Shown: one piece after another, positions 35,711-48,100 of the stretch
Position numbering within the stretch: the first letter of the stretch is position 1
How the letters are laid out: each line of letters begins with the position of its first letter
NCBI GenBank assembly: GCA_003116995.1
Contig: BDSL01000025.1
Span: forward strand, 558,001-622,000
Length of the DNA: 64,000 nt
Direction: 5' to 3'
From: Yamagishiella unicocca
Taxonomy: Eukaryota > Chlorophyta > Chlorophyceae > Chlamydomonadales > Volvocaceae
Notes under the pieces: generated by a model
The model's input: the letters and a program-made list of their open reading frames with translations, nothing else
Told to the model about the DNA's origin: nothing
Databases searched by the model: none
Program-made: the position numbers and the translations under genes

Positions 35711-38650
35711 TCTGGGGTGCTGAAAATCGCAAGCTCAGTTCATAATAATGAGACCATTCCTTTGTTTCCCCGCTTTTATACTGTCCAGAACGGTCAATCT
35801 CTTGCGGCCGTATAGTAACCGCGTGCAGTGCAGCAGTTGACGGGTAAAAAGGTGCCTGCTCCTCTGGGCATGAAGTGATTGTAAAGTGTTACTTAATCTT
35901 TGAGTTTTCAAACCTGAGAGGAAATACAAGGCAGTGAGGACGGCACGCCGACAGCAAGTTTTGCGCACAGTATTAGTGTTCAGCAGAGTTCGTCATCCCA
36001 CGCACATCCAGCCATAATGGATACTGTTATATATATGTATATTTGTGGGCAGTTATTTGGTTTATGCGTGGTCGGAAATGAAAGTTGTCATGCATACGTC
36101 CGGTACACTGTGAAAATTGGATGCGAATCGTCAGGACGGGGCTTGTCGGTTCAGCTCCCTAAACCGCACCTGGGCCGCCGGTCTTGAGTTATCACACAGC
36201 CTTCGTTTGAACTCGTTTGTCAGGGAGGCAGGGCCGCTGCGCCGTGCGTCTCTAAACTGATGCATGTAGGGTCCGTAATAATCCGGCTCAGGGTCCGTGC
36301 CTACCTAAACCGCCGTGTGTCCATAGGCTGCTCTCGCCTATCATCAAGACTTTGCTTACTTGGGAGCCCCCCGCGGCCCCAGCCTGCCGCCTGCCTCCGT
36401 AACGTGCGTGCTGTGCAGCCGCGTGCCGCCGCAGGCCGCCGAAATACGTGACGATCCTGCTGCCTGCTACCAGTATAATGAAAAAGCCATCACCTGCTGC
36501 TGGCGCGAGTGATGAGTAGATAACGGATATCGCTTACCAGCGCTTACATACCTGGCTTGGGTGGGTATAACCCGGCGGCTTACTGCGTCAGCAGCAGGCA
36601 CTCGTTCTACGAATGTCAAGACGTCATTCTCCCAGCCTACCGATCTGGGGGTTGGCCCCCAGGCGACTTCATCATACCAGCCACTGCTAGCGAGCTGTAC
36701 ATGTGCCTGCCAGCAGACGCCTCGCGGTTCATTATTAGGAAGCAGGGCTACAGTGGAAGGCTCCAGCATGGTTTACATGCTGCCAAAACTACTCAGGCGA
36801 CCTCCGCTGAGACGCATTTATGGTCAAGTAAATAAATATCCTTACTTGTGGTCGAGCCTCTCTGTTCAAGCGCGAGCAGAAGGCGGTGCCGTCGCCGGTA
36901 CTGTCACACTGACTATGTTGCGTTCGTTACTGCCGTGGGTGTCGTATCGTAGGAAAGCTGGGGAAGCACCTGGATGGCGATGCGAACGCCGACGCCTATG
37001 TAGTGTGTAAGGATTGGCCACTTCATGTAAGGCCCCCGCCCACAGGCGCCCCACGTATGATGGTTCTGGAGCGACACGCAGATACTACTCAGCAACTGAA
37101 CATAACCTAACTGATTCAGCTCGATGCATGACGGAGTCTAGCAGTATATACATTGGGTGGACTAATTGGTATTCGCCCCTCTTAGCTCGACTGGTGCCCA
37201 ATCCCCGTCGTGCCCCTATTTCGGCCACCCGGCTGATTGGCGCCTTCAGCCAGCGATAGGCCATATGGCCCCACATATAACATGTACATACATAACCTAG
37301 GTGCTGTGCCTTGTCAGCGGCGGTAGCGGTGCGTCCAAGGTCCAAGTCCCAATTCAGCGCCATGGCCATTTTCGGCCACTGGCCCTGACGCACAATATAT
37401 CACATCCGCGAAGCTTCTCTCATGCCAGACTACTTTGAATACACATACATGAAGCCTAGAATGGGGCGCCGAAAGCGGCGTCGCGGTGGCAGGACGCCTA
37501 GTGCGCGACATGCAGCGGCCTTGGACCCTGCCAGTCCCTCGGGTGGGCCCGCGGCCCGCGACTGCATCACCACCACCCAAGCGTGGCGGGTACTTTCAGT
37601 ACGATGAGCGCGCCTTCTGGGCCGCGTGCGTGCACCTCAAAGCGCAGTGACGGCCACTGCACGACATGTCCATCCGCTCTCGGTACATTTCCGCTGGCGA
37701 GGAGCGGCGCGGACTTGCCGCAGCAACTTAGAGAATGACAATTGTAATGAACATGCAGAAAATGGTGGTTGCGCGCCTTAGATCAACGCAGAAAGCGCTC
37801 CGGAGGGTTGGCCGAAGTACGGGCTTTCGGCCATTTTGGAGCCAGCCCCGACCGCGTCCCAGCGGCCTCGCTACTCGCGGCCGACCCCCTATATTATATC
37901 TCCATTACATAAGGCTACACAAATCCTGGCGCGCACAAGCCTATCTAGCCCTAGCGTGATTTGGCCAAAGTGGCCGAAGTCTGGCACCGGCCGAGCTATG
38001 TATGAATTCCCGCTATGGTTAACCTCCAGCGAGCATCGCATGTGCCGGCGCCAGTAGGGGAGGCATTTCCCTGGCGTGTAATGTCGGCCGGCCGCCGTGG
38101 CAGCAGCTTAGTGGTGGCCGGCAACGCCCATTGGCTCGCGCTGGCTCGAAAACGTACATGCTCTTGGGTTTGGTTGTGCACGTTGTGTCTATGTGCGCAA
38201 GATCGGGTCCAGGAGAGGACGGTAAACCCTGGGCGGGATCGACATGTTTTTCAATGGTGCGGATTTCAGACATTTATCGCCGTACAGGAAGTCTGACATC
38301 AACGCATCCTGACTTCGTGCAAATCATCTGGACCCTGAACCCCTTGCTGACGGAGCCTTGTACTGCCTTAATTGTACAAGTGAGAAGTGAACAGTTTGGA
38401 ACGCGGAATGGCCAGAACACACGCAATCATATCTATAGCTTTTTACAGGTATGCGTCAATTATTGAAAGGATATGGACGGGATGGTAAAAACCGCCGGCA
38501 GTAGCGTGCCGCGGTTGGCATGCCGTTTTTGTCACATTGAAATGATGGCCATATGTTAAGCAATGCTGCTTTGTCAATCCCTACGGATTTTCACTGCCCC
38601 TACTCACATCCCACTCTGCTGCAAGACGACTAATCTACGACGGCAAAGGA
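35711..38650. other. Region without a supported gene
   Basis: Moderately AT-rich with short frames. A fragment near 37578-37650 reads GYFQYDERAFWAACVHLKAQ before a stop and looks exon-like, but it has no partner exons. The rest shows nothing assignable. Confidence 0.35.
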
Positions 38651-39170
38651 GTCGTCGGCGCGTCTGCTCTGGGCAGTTGTAAAAGCATGAACATTTTCCG
38701 ACTTTATGCCTTCAAGTCTCTTTTGATAAAACTGAAATGATGCACTTCTACTTCTGGCTGACGCCTACTTGCGCGATTTGCTTCGGCATTTATGTCAGCT
38801 ATCCCAGAGCTTGACTGCACTACAATGTACTCCACCTATGCTGACGACACACTTGCTCTTGCCTCTGCTTCACGCTCCAGCGCATACCTGTAGCGACTTG
38901 CCGTGATGTACTCGCGGCCCAGCTTTCGCAAAACCTAGTTCTCGGCTTGCTATTAACATACTACGTCAGTGGACATGCCTACAACAGCTGTGGTGGGCAT
39001 GGCCCTGGTTCTGACATGGCGCGAAGTCAAGGACCCGCCGATTGCACACGCACAAAAGCGCCAGATGCATATACAGCTGTGTTGAGTATACGGGCTGCAA
39101 TTCCACTTTGGGGAACCTCAGCTGTTCCTGACACAGCGGGCATAGTGGTTGGGTTTATCGGTCAGTGAGC
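38650..39170 (+). mobile_element. Reverse-transcriptase remnant (LINE-like)
   Basis: Around 38823-38893 the plus strand encodes MYSTYADDTLALASASRSSA, carrying the YADD box of non-LTR retrotransposon reverse transcriptases with the usual hydrophobic follow-up. Stops and frame changes begin within 20 residues. Further pieces (LVLGLLLTYYVSG..., to 39168) continue in another frame. It is a decayed fragment, not an active element. Confidence 0.5.
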
Positions 39171-39429
39171 GATGCAGAATAGCTTTGTACGAAAGCTCCG
39201 GGGCGTTGCGACCAACCCGAACAAAGTGTCCCCACCCAAACACTGACCCGTGCGTGCATACGTTCGTTGTGGTGACGACGCGGGCGGATCGTGTCGGGGT
39301 GGTTAGTTAGGCGGCTACCGAGTGCGCGTGTGTTGCTTGGGGGCTTGCACGGTGGTGGCCGGTGGGGCGCACCCAGCTGATCAGCGTGGGTGCAGTGGCA
39401 CCCACCGGGCTTACCCACCAGGACGGAGG

Positions 39430-39588
39430 GCGGGGCGGGGGGTACAAGATAAACCCGCGAATCGGGGCGGGGCGGGGGGTACAAAATAAATCCGCGAATC
39501 GGGGCGGGGCGGGGGGTACGAGATAAATCCGCGAATCGGGGCGGGGCGGGGGGTACAAGATAAATCCGCGGATCAGAGCGGGGCGGGG
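39430..39588. repeat. 37-bp tandem repeat
   Basis: Four copies with an exact 37-bp period (GGTACAAGAT at 39441, then equivalents at 39478, 39515 and 39552). The unit is GGGGCGGGGCGGGGGGTACA followed by AGATAAATCCGCGAATC. Confidence 0.92.
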
Positions 39589-40026
39589 GACGACGCAACC
39601 CTGCACGGCACGTTTGGGCGACGTCCTATCAGCGACCTCTCCCAGCCAGCATCAATGTTAGAGCGTAAACCGGTCAACCACAGATACGTATTACAAGGCG
39701 GAGACTGCATCGGCGGGGTGTGGCGGCCTGGTGGTGGTGGTGGTGCCCCTGTGAACCCTGTTCCCCCGGGCCCGTGCCCCCAGCAGGCGGGTATGAAACA
39801 CTGCTTCTAGATAGGAGGCTTGCACCCGACCGCCACCTAGTCCGCTACGTCACCTCGACCACGTGGATCATCACCTGCTCACTGGGCACAGCTCCTCCGG
39901 CGGCGGCGGCTGCTCTGCTGCGGGTACCCGTATGTATGTACGACGGCAGCGTCCTGGCGGCGCACACGACAGCTCCGTCAACGCACGCTGCGGTCGCCGT
40001 GCAGGATCCCACCGCGCGACGCATGC

Positions 40027-40158
40027 ATGGGCGGCGGGAGGCTGCTGCAGGGCGTGACCGGTGACCCACAGCGCTACGACGAGGCGGCCCTGGATCAGCT
40101 GTGGGCTGAGCGGCGCGTCCCCTCGGACGACCCGAAGAGCCTTGAGGCAACATAGGTA
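40027..40158 (+). pseudogene. Coding-like fragment, unknown family
   Basis: The frame from the ATG at 40027 reads MGGGRLLQGVTGDPQRYDEA, continues LDQLWAERRVPSDDPKSLEAT and ends at a stop directly before GTAGG. Composition and codon use look like a real exon. A second fragment in the same style lies at 40424-40536. Whether they are exons of one gene, or relics, is unclear. Confidence 0.3.
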
Positions 40159-40423
40159 GGAGGCGGGGGGCGGGGGGCTGCTGCACGGCGTGGAGGGCTT
40201 TGGAAACGGCAGGTGTACGAGGTGCTCGGAACATCGTACATCAGCGATATGGACGGAGGCCGAGGACCCTGGAGACCTGCCGTACACATCGGCACGTACC
40301 TGTTCTCGCCTCGAAACCCAACCAAGCAAGTAGTTCACCACCAGAACGATATGATATCCCCCTCCCTAGTCTCCGCGTCCCTTATGATGATGGCTCCCCG
40401 TTCTGCTCTGACCTAGGCTGGCC

Positions 40424-40536
40424 TTTCTCGCCAACGTAGACCAGTACATCAGCGCCGCCGTGGAGTGGGTGTACGGGGTAGTGGACGAGCAGGAGCACGA
40501 GGCCAGACACATCTCGCTGGCGGGGCCATGCTTCTG
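40424..40536 (+). pseudogene. Coding-like fragment, unknown family
   Basis: Reads LAFLANVDQYISAAVEWVYG, then VVDEQEHEARHISLAGPCFW, and ends at a good donor (TGG|GTGGGT). A preceding piece at 40213-40310 (VYEVLGTSYISDMDGGRGPW) follows a GGCAG acceptor. No family recognised and no start codon or complete gene could be assembled. Confidence 0.3.
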
Positions 40537-40778
40537 GGTGGGTGGAAGTCGCTTGGGCTGCACGCACCCGAATAAAGCGAGCTGCTGGGATGACACGATA
40601 TGGGGCACGGGAAGACCTGGCTAGGGCAGGTGGAGCAGCCACGTGAGGGGCAACGCAAGGAGGGGTCGCCTCGCTGAGCACCTGGGTCGGTCGAGAGCCC
40701 AGACACCTCGCGCCGCCACCGACTAGGTGATAGTGTGCGGCTGGTGGTGTGTGGGGGTTTGTTAAGAGTCTCCGCGAC

Positions 40779-40900
40779 TCCACGGCCGACAAACCGAGGC
40801 CGGTGAAGGTGATGGTCCAGCGGAGCGGCGCGGCAAGGAGACGGAGCGGAGGCGGTGCGGAGGCGTAGTGATAGGCAACGTTGACTGTAGCCAAGTATGG
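40779..40900. repeat. Dispersed repeat, third copy of the 7.1-kb family
   Basis: CTCCACGGCCGACAAACCGAG...GCGGCGCGGCAAGGAGA...AGGCGTAGTGATAGGCAACG TTGACTGTAGCC follows the copy at 7089-7215 closely over about 115 nt. There it sits in a kinase intron; here in intergenic DNA. Confidence 0.75.
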
Positions 40901-42374
40901 CGCGACGAAGGCGACTAGGTGATAAACGGAAAAAGGCGGATGGAAGAGGCGCTGGTCGTAAAAGCGTAGGATGACCGTAATAAGAAGTGTGGCGAGGACC
41001 GAAGTGGAGAGCAGCCCAGTGTGGGGGGGACTGGTCAGTTTGGTTACGCTTACCCGGACTTCTCTCCTTGCTTGATTGCAGGCATTCCTCTCCCGTTTGC
41101 ATACCTATGAGTTATTGCTTGAACACTCATAACTGATCACCAATTTCAGCGTGCGGTTGTCTGACCGAGCTGGGCCCTTGCAAGCCAGTCGGCATGGGGC
41201 CATTACTACCGTACTTCATTGCCCGGCACCACAAGTGTACGTTTCGGGAACCTGCGAACGGGAGGGAGCTTATCATGTGGTATGAGGGATCTCGTACATC
41301 GCGTGGGCCCATCTGGTTGCGATGTCGGCTATGGGCTATGTCCACTGTGTTCAGCTTCGGCAGCGCTTCCAACACAGCCAGGGGCATATGTTGCCGAATG
41401 TTCTTCCCTAGGTAGGCACTGTATTTGCGACTTATATGGTACGCGGGGGGGGGATCTAGTCTGTTGGGTGCCGTGTCTCTGGTTCGTGGTGGTGCCTCGA
41501 CCTCGCTCCCATTATTCAATGCGGCATGCCGTGAAACTATTTTCGCTTGCGGTAAAGCATCGAAACTAAGACTGGGCGGCTGCGGCCTAGCCCGACCCCT
41601 GACGCGTCCGGCAACGTCGCAACGAGCATGCAACTCGACCGTTGGCGATTGAACAGCTGAATTGCCCCCAAAGTGGACTTGCGACCCCTAAAGAGTCATT
41701 TATCGTCGCTTACTTTAATGTACCGGTATGCATCTGGCGCCTTTGTGAGCAGTGCCTCATTTAGGTTTTTGGGCATAAACCTATAGTAAAAACGCACTGC
41801 TAAAACCCGGATCTGGCTGCTAAAATACGCGACCGGTCTACCGGTAGTGTGGCTGCCAAACACGGGGTAAGGTGCCGGGACGACTCTGCACATGGCGTCC
41901 GACGCCGACCCCCGCAGCCCACGTTGTGGCATAGGACAAGATGAAATATATGCGATGTCCCGAGCCCCGACCATGTCCCGAGCCCCGACCATGCTCTGCA
42001 CTCGGGGACCGCTGCGCCTGCTGCTGCGATTGCGCCCGTGCTGGCAGCAAAGGTGGGCGGGTGGCCGTACCCAAGGCCCGACCGCACACCGCAGTTGGCC
42101 CATGGTTGGCCCTTCCCCACGGTGCGGCACCCCCTGCTGCGATTGCTCGCCTGCCTGTACAGAAGGCGCATGGGCACCGGAGGGGCCCCCACGCTCCACA
42201 AGCGTAAGTGGGGGCGGCTGCTGCGATTGCACCTGTGCCGCTGTGTTTGGTAACTGCATATGCAGCGGTGTCCAAGGACCCAGACTCTGCGTTCTGCTCG
42301 TCTAAACACCGCAGGAGCTCCGCGCCAGATTACAGCCCATTCATCCGTTGGAGTCCACAGTACAATTTTGCGGA

Positions 42375-42530
42375 GAAATTTAAAGTGGCAGGCCAGTACT
42401 GGAAAAGCTCCAAAACACGTGTATTCCCGCCCATTCTGCTACAGGCACGGCCGTTTTCAGGTCCTGCTTGCTTGCAGATTGCTGCTGACCTCAAAACGTC
42501 TACCAATGATTATAAATATTGCTAGGTGCG
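42375..42530. repeat. Dispersed repeat, copy of the 28.2-kb family
   Basis: AAAGTGGCAGGCCAGTACTG..., then GTGTATTCCCGCCCATTCTG, GGCCGTTTTCAGGTCCTGCT and CAATGATTATAAATATTG run in the same order as the blocks at 28212-28345, with about the same spacing. Confidence 0.6.
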
Positions 42531-43594
42531 TAATTAGCTATGCCGACATGAATACGCCACAACAAAGTTGGAGCTTGACCGCATCCGGGTTGCCTGGGGC
42601 TGACCCAAGAGCGTGTACTTCCAGATGGTCGAGCAAGCCAACCGAGTAGTTTATGGGTATCTCCAAATTAAGGAAGCGAAAGAGGTGCCGCCGTCAGCAG
42701 TCTGTTCTCGACCTGTCTCGACTTCGTTGTCATCTGGATACCAACATTCCTCTGCAAAGCTACTGCACAAAAATTCACAACTACCGACTCGCCACTGATA
42801 GGCCACGGACGGACGGAGCTCAGGTGCGACTGAATACGCGCTTCTTCCGATAACTTGTACATTCGTGTCGTCGACTGCAAGCCCGCAAAACGCGCTTCAA
42901 ATTGCTGCTGCAGCCGTGGCTGCTGACGTGGCCGCATTTGTCATCAGTGGCCGCCACATTAGTATTGGAACGGACACACCACCGATCCCGCCGCCGCCAA
43001 ACACCGTGACCCTGCACCCTATCGCTTGACATCATCAAACCGCGCCCACCCTGGAGCGCGTGAGCTGTACGGCAACGGACGGCCAAGGCCCCTCAAGCCC
43101 GCCAGCCGTGCCGACGCAATATGAAGAATGCATCCCAATTCGCAGCATAAAACACTGTTAGGTACAACAACAACTGCTAGGTACCATCAGTTGCTATGTA
43201 CCGGACTTCCTCGGAGGTGAGCTTCCCGCAGCAGCAGCAGGGGAACGACCAGCACCGCAATGATCGGCATCCCCACCACGCATCCATCTACCAGCATAAT
43301 TAGCAGCAACATCCTTCACGCCTGCAGGCATAACGCCAACCTGCTACAACAAATGCCAACAAGGAAACATTGGACAAACCTGCTGCCTTCTCGACTCCGC
43401 ACAGGCACCTGGAACAACGGTTAGTTTGCCGGTATGGTTGTAGTACGGCAATGCAGCGCATCCATATTAACGGTAAAAACCGTACCCATGGCCCAACTCA
43501 AGAAGGATTGCCCCAAACATGAAATCAATGAATAAGGAACTTACACAAGCACTTCTTGCATGCGGCCATAACATCGTCTGCCGCCACATGCCGA

Positions 43595-43625
43595 ATTTAG
43601 CCTGGCGGAGGCCGCCAGGCTAAAT
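43595..43625. repeat. Perfect 14-bp inverted repeat (hairpin)
   Basis: ATTTAGCCTGGCGG, the spacer AGG, then the exact reverse complement CCGCCAGGCTAAAT. The stem has no mismatch. It could be a mobile-element terminus or cruciform-forming site; no gene is nearby. Confidence 0.9.
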
Positions 43626-44699
43626 GCTACTTGTTGAGGTCGTCCGGCTTCGCTGGTAAGCGTTGCTTCGCTGGGGTGAAGGGGCTTACGGCGGCGCCAG
43701 CCACAGCCAACAACTAACTGCTCATTACTCTCTTTATGCCTCCTGCCGCCTTTCATTGCGTAAACATTAACCTAGATGTATGAGCTAGGGTACTGCAAAC
43801 GTATCTATCCAACAGCTGCACGGAGAGGACAGACACGCGCATAACCACAACCAAGGGCACGACTCCGCGACGCTAGCGCCCTTCCGGGCCAGCATCCCGA
43901 ACAGGTAAGCCTACCGAATAGGTGTATGGCCTACCGGATATATAGGTATGGCTCGGCGATCCTAGCCGACGGCAAAGCCTCTAGCTCCTGCTGCCCGCAG
44001 CGGTGATGTCACCCGGTCGTAAAACGGACTGGCCGCACAATTGCCACGCGAAGGTGCACAGCCGCGCGCTGTCACGGGTGCCTGCCTGTGGTTAACACAG
44101 CGTGTGGAGACGCCAGCGGCCAAGCCGCGTCGTTCGCAGTGATGAGCCCTGGCCCGGGCGGCACGCCAGCCCGGCCATAAGCTTCGTTTGCTCCGAAACC
44201 CAAATGGGACTGGCGCCTCAACGAAGACCCCTGCTACACCGCGTACGGTTGCGGCCGCGCTGAACGCAGTGAGCGCCCATGCCCCTGCTCGCAGCCCCTG
44301 CTGGCCGCCGCCATCACGGTGCAATTGCCCCGGCCGCTGTGCCAGCGCCGCGGCGCGGATTTGAACCCCCGCCGCCGGGTGGCCTTTCCCGGCAGGACAC
44401 GTGCCCTATCTACCTGCTCCGTTCGAAGGGCCAAACTTACGGCGCAACGGCGCTCGCTCTGTACCAGCCCACGGCAGCTAGTCCACCAAAACTGTCGCGC
44501 AAAAGCCCTGTACGTAAGCCGATCTATGCTGCAACGCAAACCACAAAGTACCCCACCAATCGACCTCGACCGGTTATTGTACACTAGCTACTATAGTGCT
44601 GCCCTTACTATCTTCTGCAGCGGCGGCGGTGGTGGCGCGCTGCGGCTGCGGTCGGGGCACGAAATACCCGACCCCGGCCCATCTCGCCTCGGCAGCCAG

Positions 44700-44848
44700 A
44701 TGTAGTGCTCATGGAATCAGTTACTCCCCCAGCCAGCTGCAGTGCTCATGGAATCAATTACTCGCCCAGCCAGCTGCAGCGCTCACGGAATCAGTTACTC
44801 GCCGAGCCAGCTGCAGTGCTCATGGAATCAGTTACTCGCCGCGCCACT
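44700..44848. repeat. 37-bp tandem repeat
   Basis: Four copies of a unit containing CAGTGCTCATGGAATCAGTT followed by ACTCGCCCAGCCAGCTG, at a period of 37 bp (GCTCATGG at 44707, 44744 and so on). The sequence is unrelated to the other 37-bp array at 39430. Confidence 0.9.
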
Positions 44849-45157
44849 CCCAACACGGTGCGTGTGTGTTGCCCGCGATCCCAGCTGCCTCTGGCCCCCG
44901 GGGAGGGACAGTTCGATAGGGACTGTCCCATCCCAATGAGCAAAAGTGGGAACAGCGTCCTCTTCAGGCGACACTTGCTTGGTCACACAGCATCAGCATC
45001 AGCATCAGCAGCGGCCCATTCGCTGCGGCGTATCCAGCTCCGTCGCACTAGCCGCTGTACAAGTCGTTGTACAAGTCGTCGTACTAGGCCCATGGACAGC
45101 CGGCGGCCTCGGCGCCTCAATGGAAGGCGTCCATCCAGCCGGCAACTGAACCCCCGG

Positions 45158-48100
45158 TCAGCAGCAGTAGCTTCCGCTCGGGGCTTCGTTCACATCTCGG
45201 TACTGCGACTCGTCCTGCCGTACACCGTGCGCAGGTACACGGGAGAATTCGACAAGGCCATCTCCACGCCGGCTGTGCCGCTCGCTGGCCGACGCGCTGG
45301 CGCCGGACCCCTTAAGTTCCCAGGTACCGCCATCGACGCCGCCGCCGCCGCCAGCGGTTGAGGCGACGACGGTGGCTGCCGAGCAAAAGCTGTTGGAAGA
45401 GGCGGGAGTGGCGACTGTGTGCACGGGCGTCGTCATCGTCGTCATCGTGGTGGTCGTAGTCGTGGTAGGGGTGGTGCCGTACGTGTTTGCAGAGGCGCCC
45501 CAGCTGGGATTGCGAAGGAAGGGGGTGCCGTACAGTCGGCGGCCAACCGGGGGCTGTTTCGCAACCGGTGACACCGAAGGCGTGGCGTCAGCGGCTTCCT
45601 CATTGTAGCTGTCATCATCGTCATCACCGTCATCGTCGTCATCATGGTCATCGACACCAACGTCATCACGTCCCTCGTCTCCATCGCCACCACCGCCGCT
45701 GAGACGGGGTGTGTCATGCTCATAATCGGCCCCTCCGTCTGTGTCCGTGTTACTAGCGCTGTCATGGCCGTCGCCAGCACCGGCCGAGGCTGCGGCATAA
45801 TACATGCCGCCGCCGCTGCCGCCTTCGTCATCGCCGGAAGCAACTCCTGCAGCCTCGGGCTCCAGCAAGCATGACGGGGCCCATACCACGCTAAGTCCAG
45901 AGCGTGATGCAACAAAGGACCTGGACGGGCCTAGGTGCGCAGATGCCGCCGGTCTCGCCACGTTGGGTGTCAGCGGCAGCCACGGCGCGCCCAGGTCCCG
46001 GCTTCCGCCAAAGGATTCCCGTCCTCTGTCGTTAAAAAACGCAGCCGTGGCGCCGGCCGCGAAGTTGTCGTAAAATTGCGCATCCCTGTCGTCTGCGCCG
46101 GCAAGCGCGGTGGCGTGGCTGGCGCGTGCGGGTTGCTGCCAGAGGGGGCTGGCTGACAGATGGGGCGCCGAGGGCAGGGAGGAAGAAGAAGCCGTGGCGG
46201 CGGCGGCAGCGACAAGAAGCCGGCCTGGCTGTAGGCCCTGGACTGGCAGCAGGCCCTGGATCATCGCCTGCGGCGCCAGCAGCCAGGGCACGAGCGGGAG
46301 AGTCATGTGGGCGGAGCGGCTCAGCACGGAAGCGGCGAAGATAGGCAAGCCACAGCGCAACGACGGCCACCGACGGCCACCAGGGGACGCAGAACCGCCA
46401 CTGTGCCTGCCCTTGTGTCCCCCCCTCAGGTCCTCGTGTTCCCCCCCTCAGGTCCACCCCCTGCCCGCCTCCACTCCATCCATTCAGGCTCCCCCCCAAA
46501 CCCCCTAACCCACCTCCAGCTCAATCGCAATGGCGTCGAAGCTCGGCCGCGTGGTGTGCTCCGGAGCCAGACACCGCTCCAGGAGGGGCGCTAGCGGGGG
46601 GTACGTGCCCGCCGGAACGGTTAGCCTCAGCTCCCCCTGCGCAGAACCAGCCGTCAAAGCATAGCTCCTTAGGGTTTATAATAAACTCCTTAAGGTTTAT
46701 AATCAACTCCTTAGGGTTTATAATCAACTCCTAACAGTTTATAACTAAGCTGGTGACCAGGCTGCGGCCTGGTTTGGCCCACCGGGGTTTCTGTGGAAAG
46801 CCCGTTTACTGCCCACCGGGGTGCGATCAACCCCCGGAAGCATCACCTCCCCTAAACCCTATTATTGTAACTCCCCTAAACCCCAAACCTCAAACCTCCG
46901 ATACACGGACATGCTTGCTGCCCGAGCCGCCAACCGCCAAAAGGCCCCCGGGCACCCTCACCCAACCTCACAGCCGCCTCAAAACCCGAAAGCCCTCCCT
47001 CCCTGGACCCACCTGCAGGACACCCATCATCACCTGTAGGCAAGTTGGGCCAGCCCCGGGCCGCCGGGTTTCGGTTTGGGTCAGGTGGTTGGTGGTTGGT
47101 GGGCGGGCAGACGCCACGAGGCATGGGAGGCGGATGCCCGGTCGCGATCACGAAATATGGCGGTGCGGAGGAATGCCGGCGGCAAACCGACGCCTTAACA
47201 ACCGAGGCAATCCAAGTATCCAACCGACTCCCCTCCCCTCCCCTCCCCTCCCCTCCCCTCCCCTCCCCTCCCCTCCCCTCCCCTCCCCTCCCCTCCCCTC
47301 CCCTCCCCTCCCCTCCCCTCCCCTCCCCTCCCCTCCCCTCCCCTCCCCTCCCCTCCCCTCTCCTCCCCTCCCCTCCCCTCCCCTCCCCCTCCGCCCATCC
47401 ATCCATCGTCACCTGTACGCTGCGCAGCCCCAGCCATGGCGGGGCCGATGTGATGATCTGCCACATCAGCACGCCGTACGAGTAAACGTCCGAAGAGGGA
47501 TAGCGGCTGCCCGAGAACACCTCGGGCGCCATGAAGGTGACCTGGGCGCAGCGTGCGGCAGGCAGGAGATTAACCGAAGTAACCGATGCAGCAATAAAAC
47601 GGGCAACGGTGGGGGCTTACGGAGGACCGCTGATTCGTGTTTCTGTGGCGGCGACTGGCAGCAACTCACTCGGTGAAGCCGTGCATCTGCCATCTGGCAC
47701 TATGCTGGTATCCACCCAGATATGCTGCCCAACCAAGCAAGCACCGCCGAATGCACCCTTCCCCCCCGGCGTCAAGCCCCGCGCCCTCACGTCAAACCCC
47801 GCGCGCCGGTCACCAACCCCCATCAACCAACCACCAACCGTAAGCAACCACCACAAGCAAACCGAATCCCGCAGGCTCACCGTGCCGAACGGCTCATCGA
47901 TCGCCAACGAGCCGTGAGGCGCGATCCGCGATAGACCGAAATCCGAAACCTGCGACGACCAAATCACACACACGCACACACCGCGAATACGTACGGCTGC
48001 TTAACGTCCTGTACGTTTTGTATATTTTTACGACATGCAGTACGTGTACGGCAAGCGGCCTCTCGCGCGCGCCCGTCCCGTACCATGGCCACGAAGCCGC

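Larger units (their letters stand above)
40901..45157. other. Region without a supported gene, with small repeats
   Basis: No phase-consistent exons were found. It contains a copy of the 28.2-kb repeat (42375-42530), three GCTGCGATTGC-type repeats near 42023-42230, a perfect hairpin at 43595, and a 37-bp array at 44700-44850. A T-loop-like GGTTCAAATCC on the minus strand near 44360 does not fold into a tRNA. Confidence 0.4.

Noticed and set aside
44340..44420. tRNA-like sequence on the minus strand with a GGTTCAAATCC T-loop box
   Set aside because: The flanking bases do not pair as a T-stem and no acceptor or anticodon stem could be formed. At most a tRNA-derived relic.
46877..47676. Plus-strand 307-codon frame rich in Pro-Ser-Leu through the CCCCT array
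   Set aside because: It is an artefact of the CCCCT pentamer in an intron of the minus-strand kinase; the conserved catalytic exons lie on the other strand.
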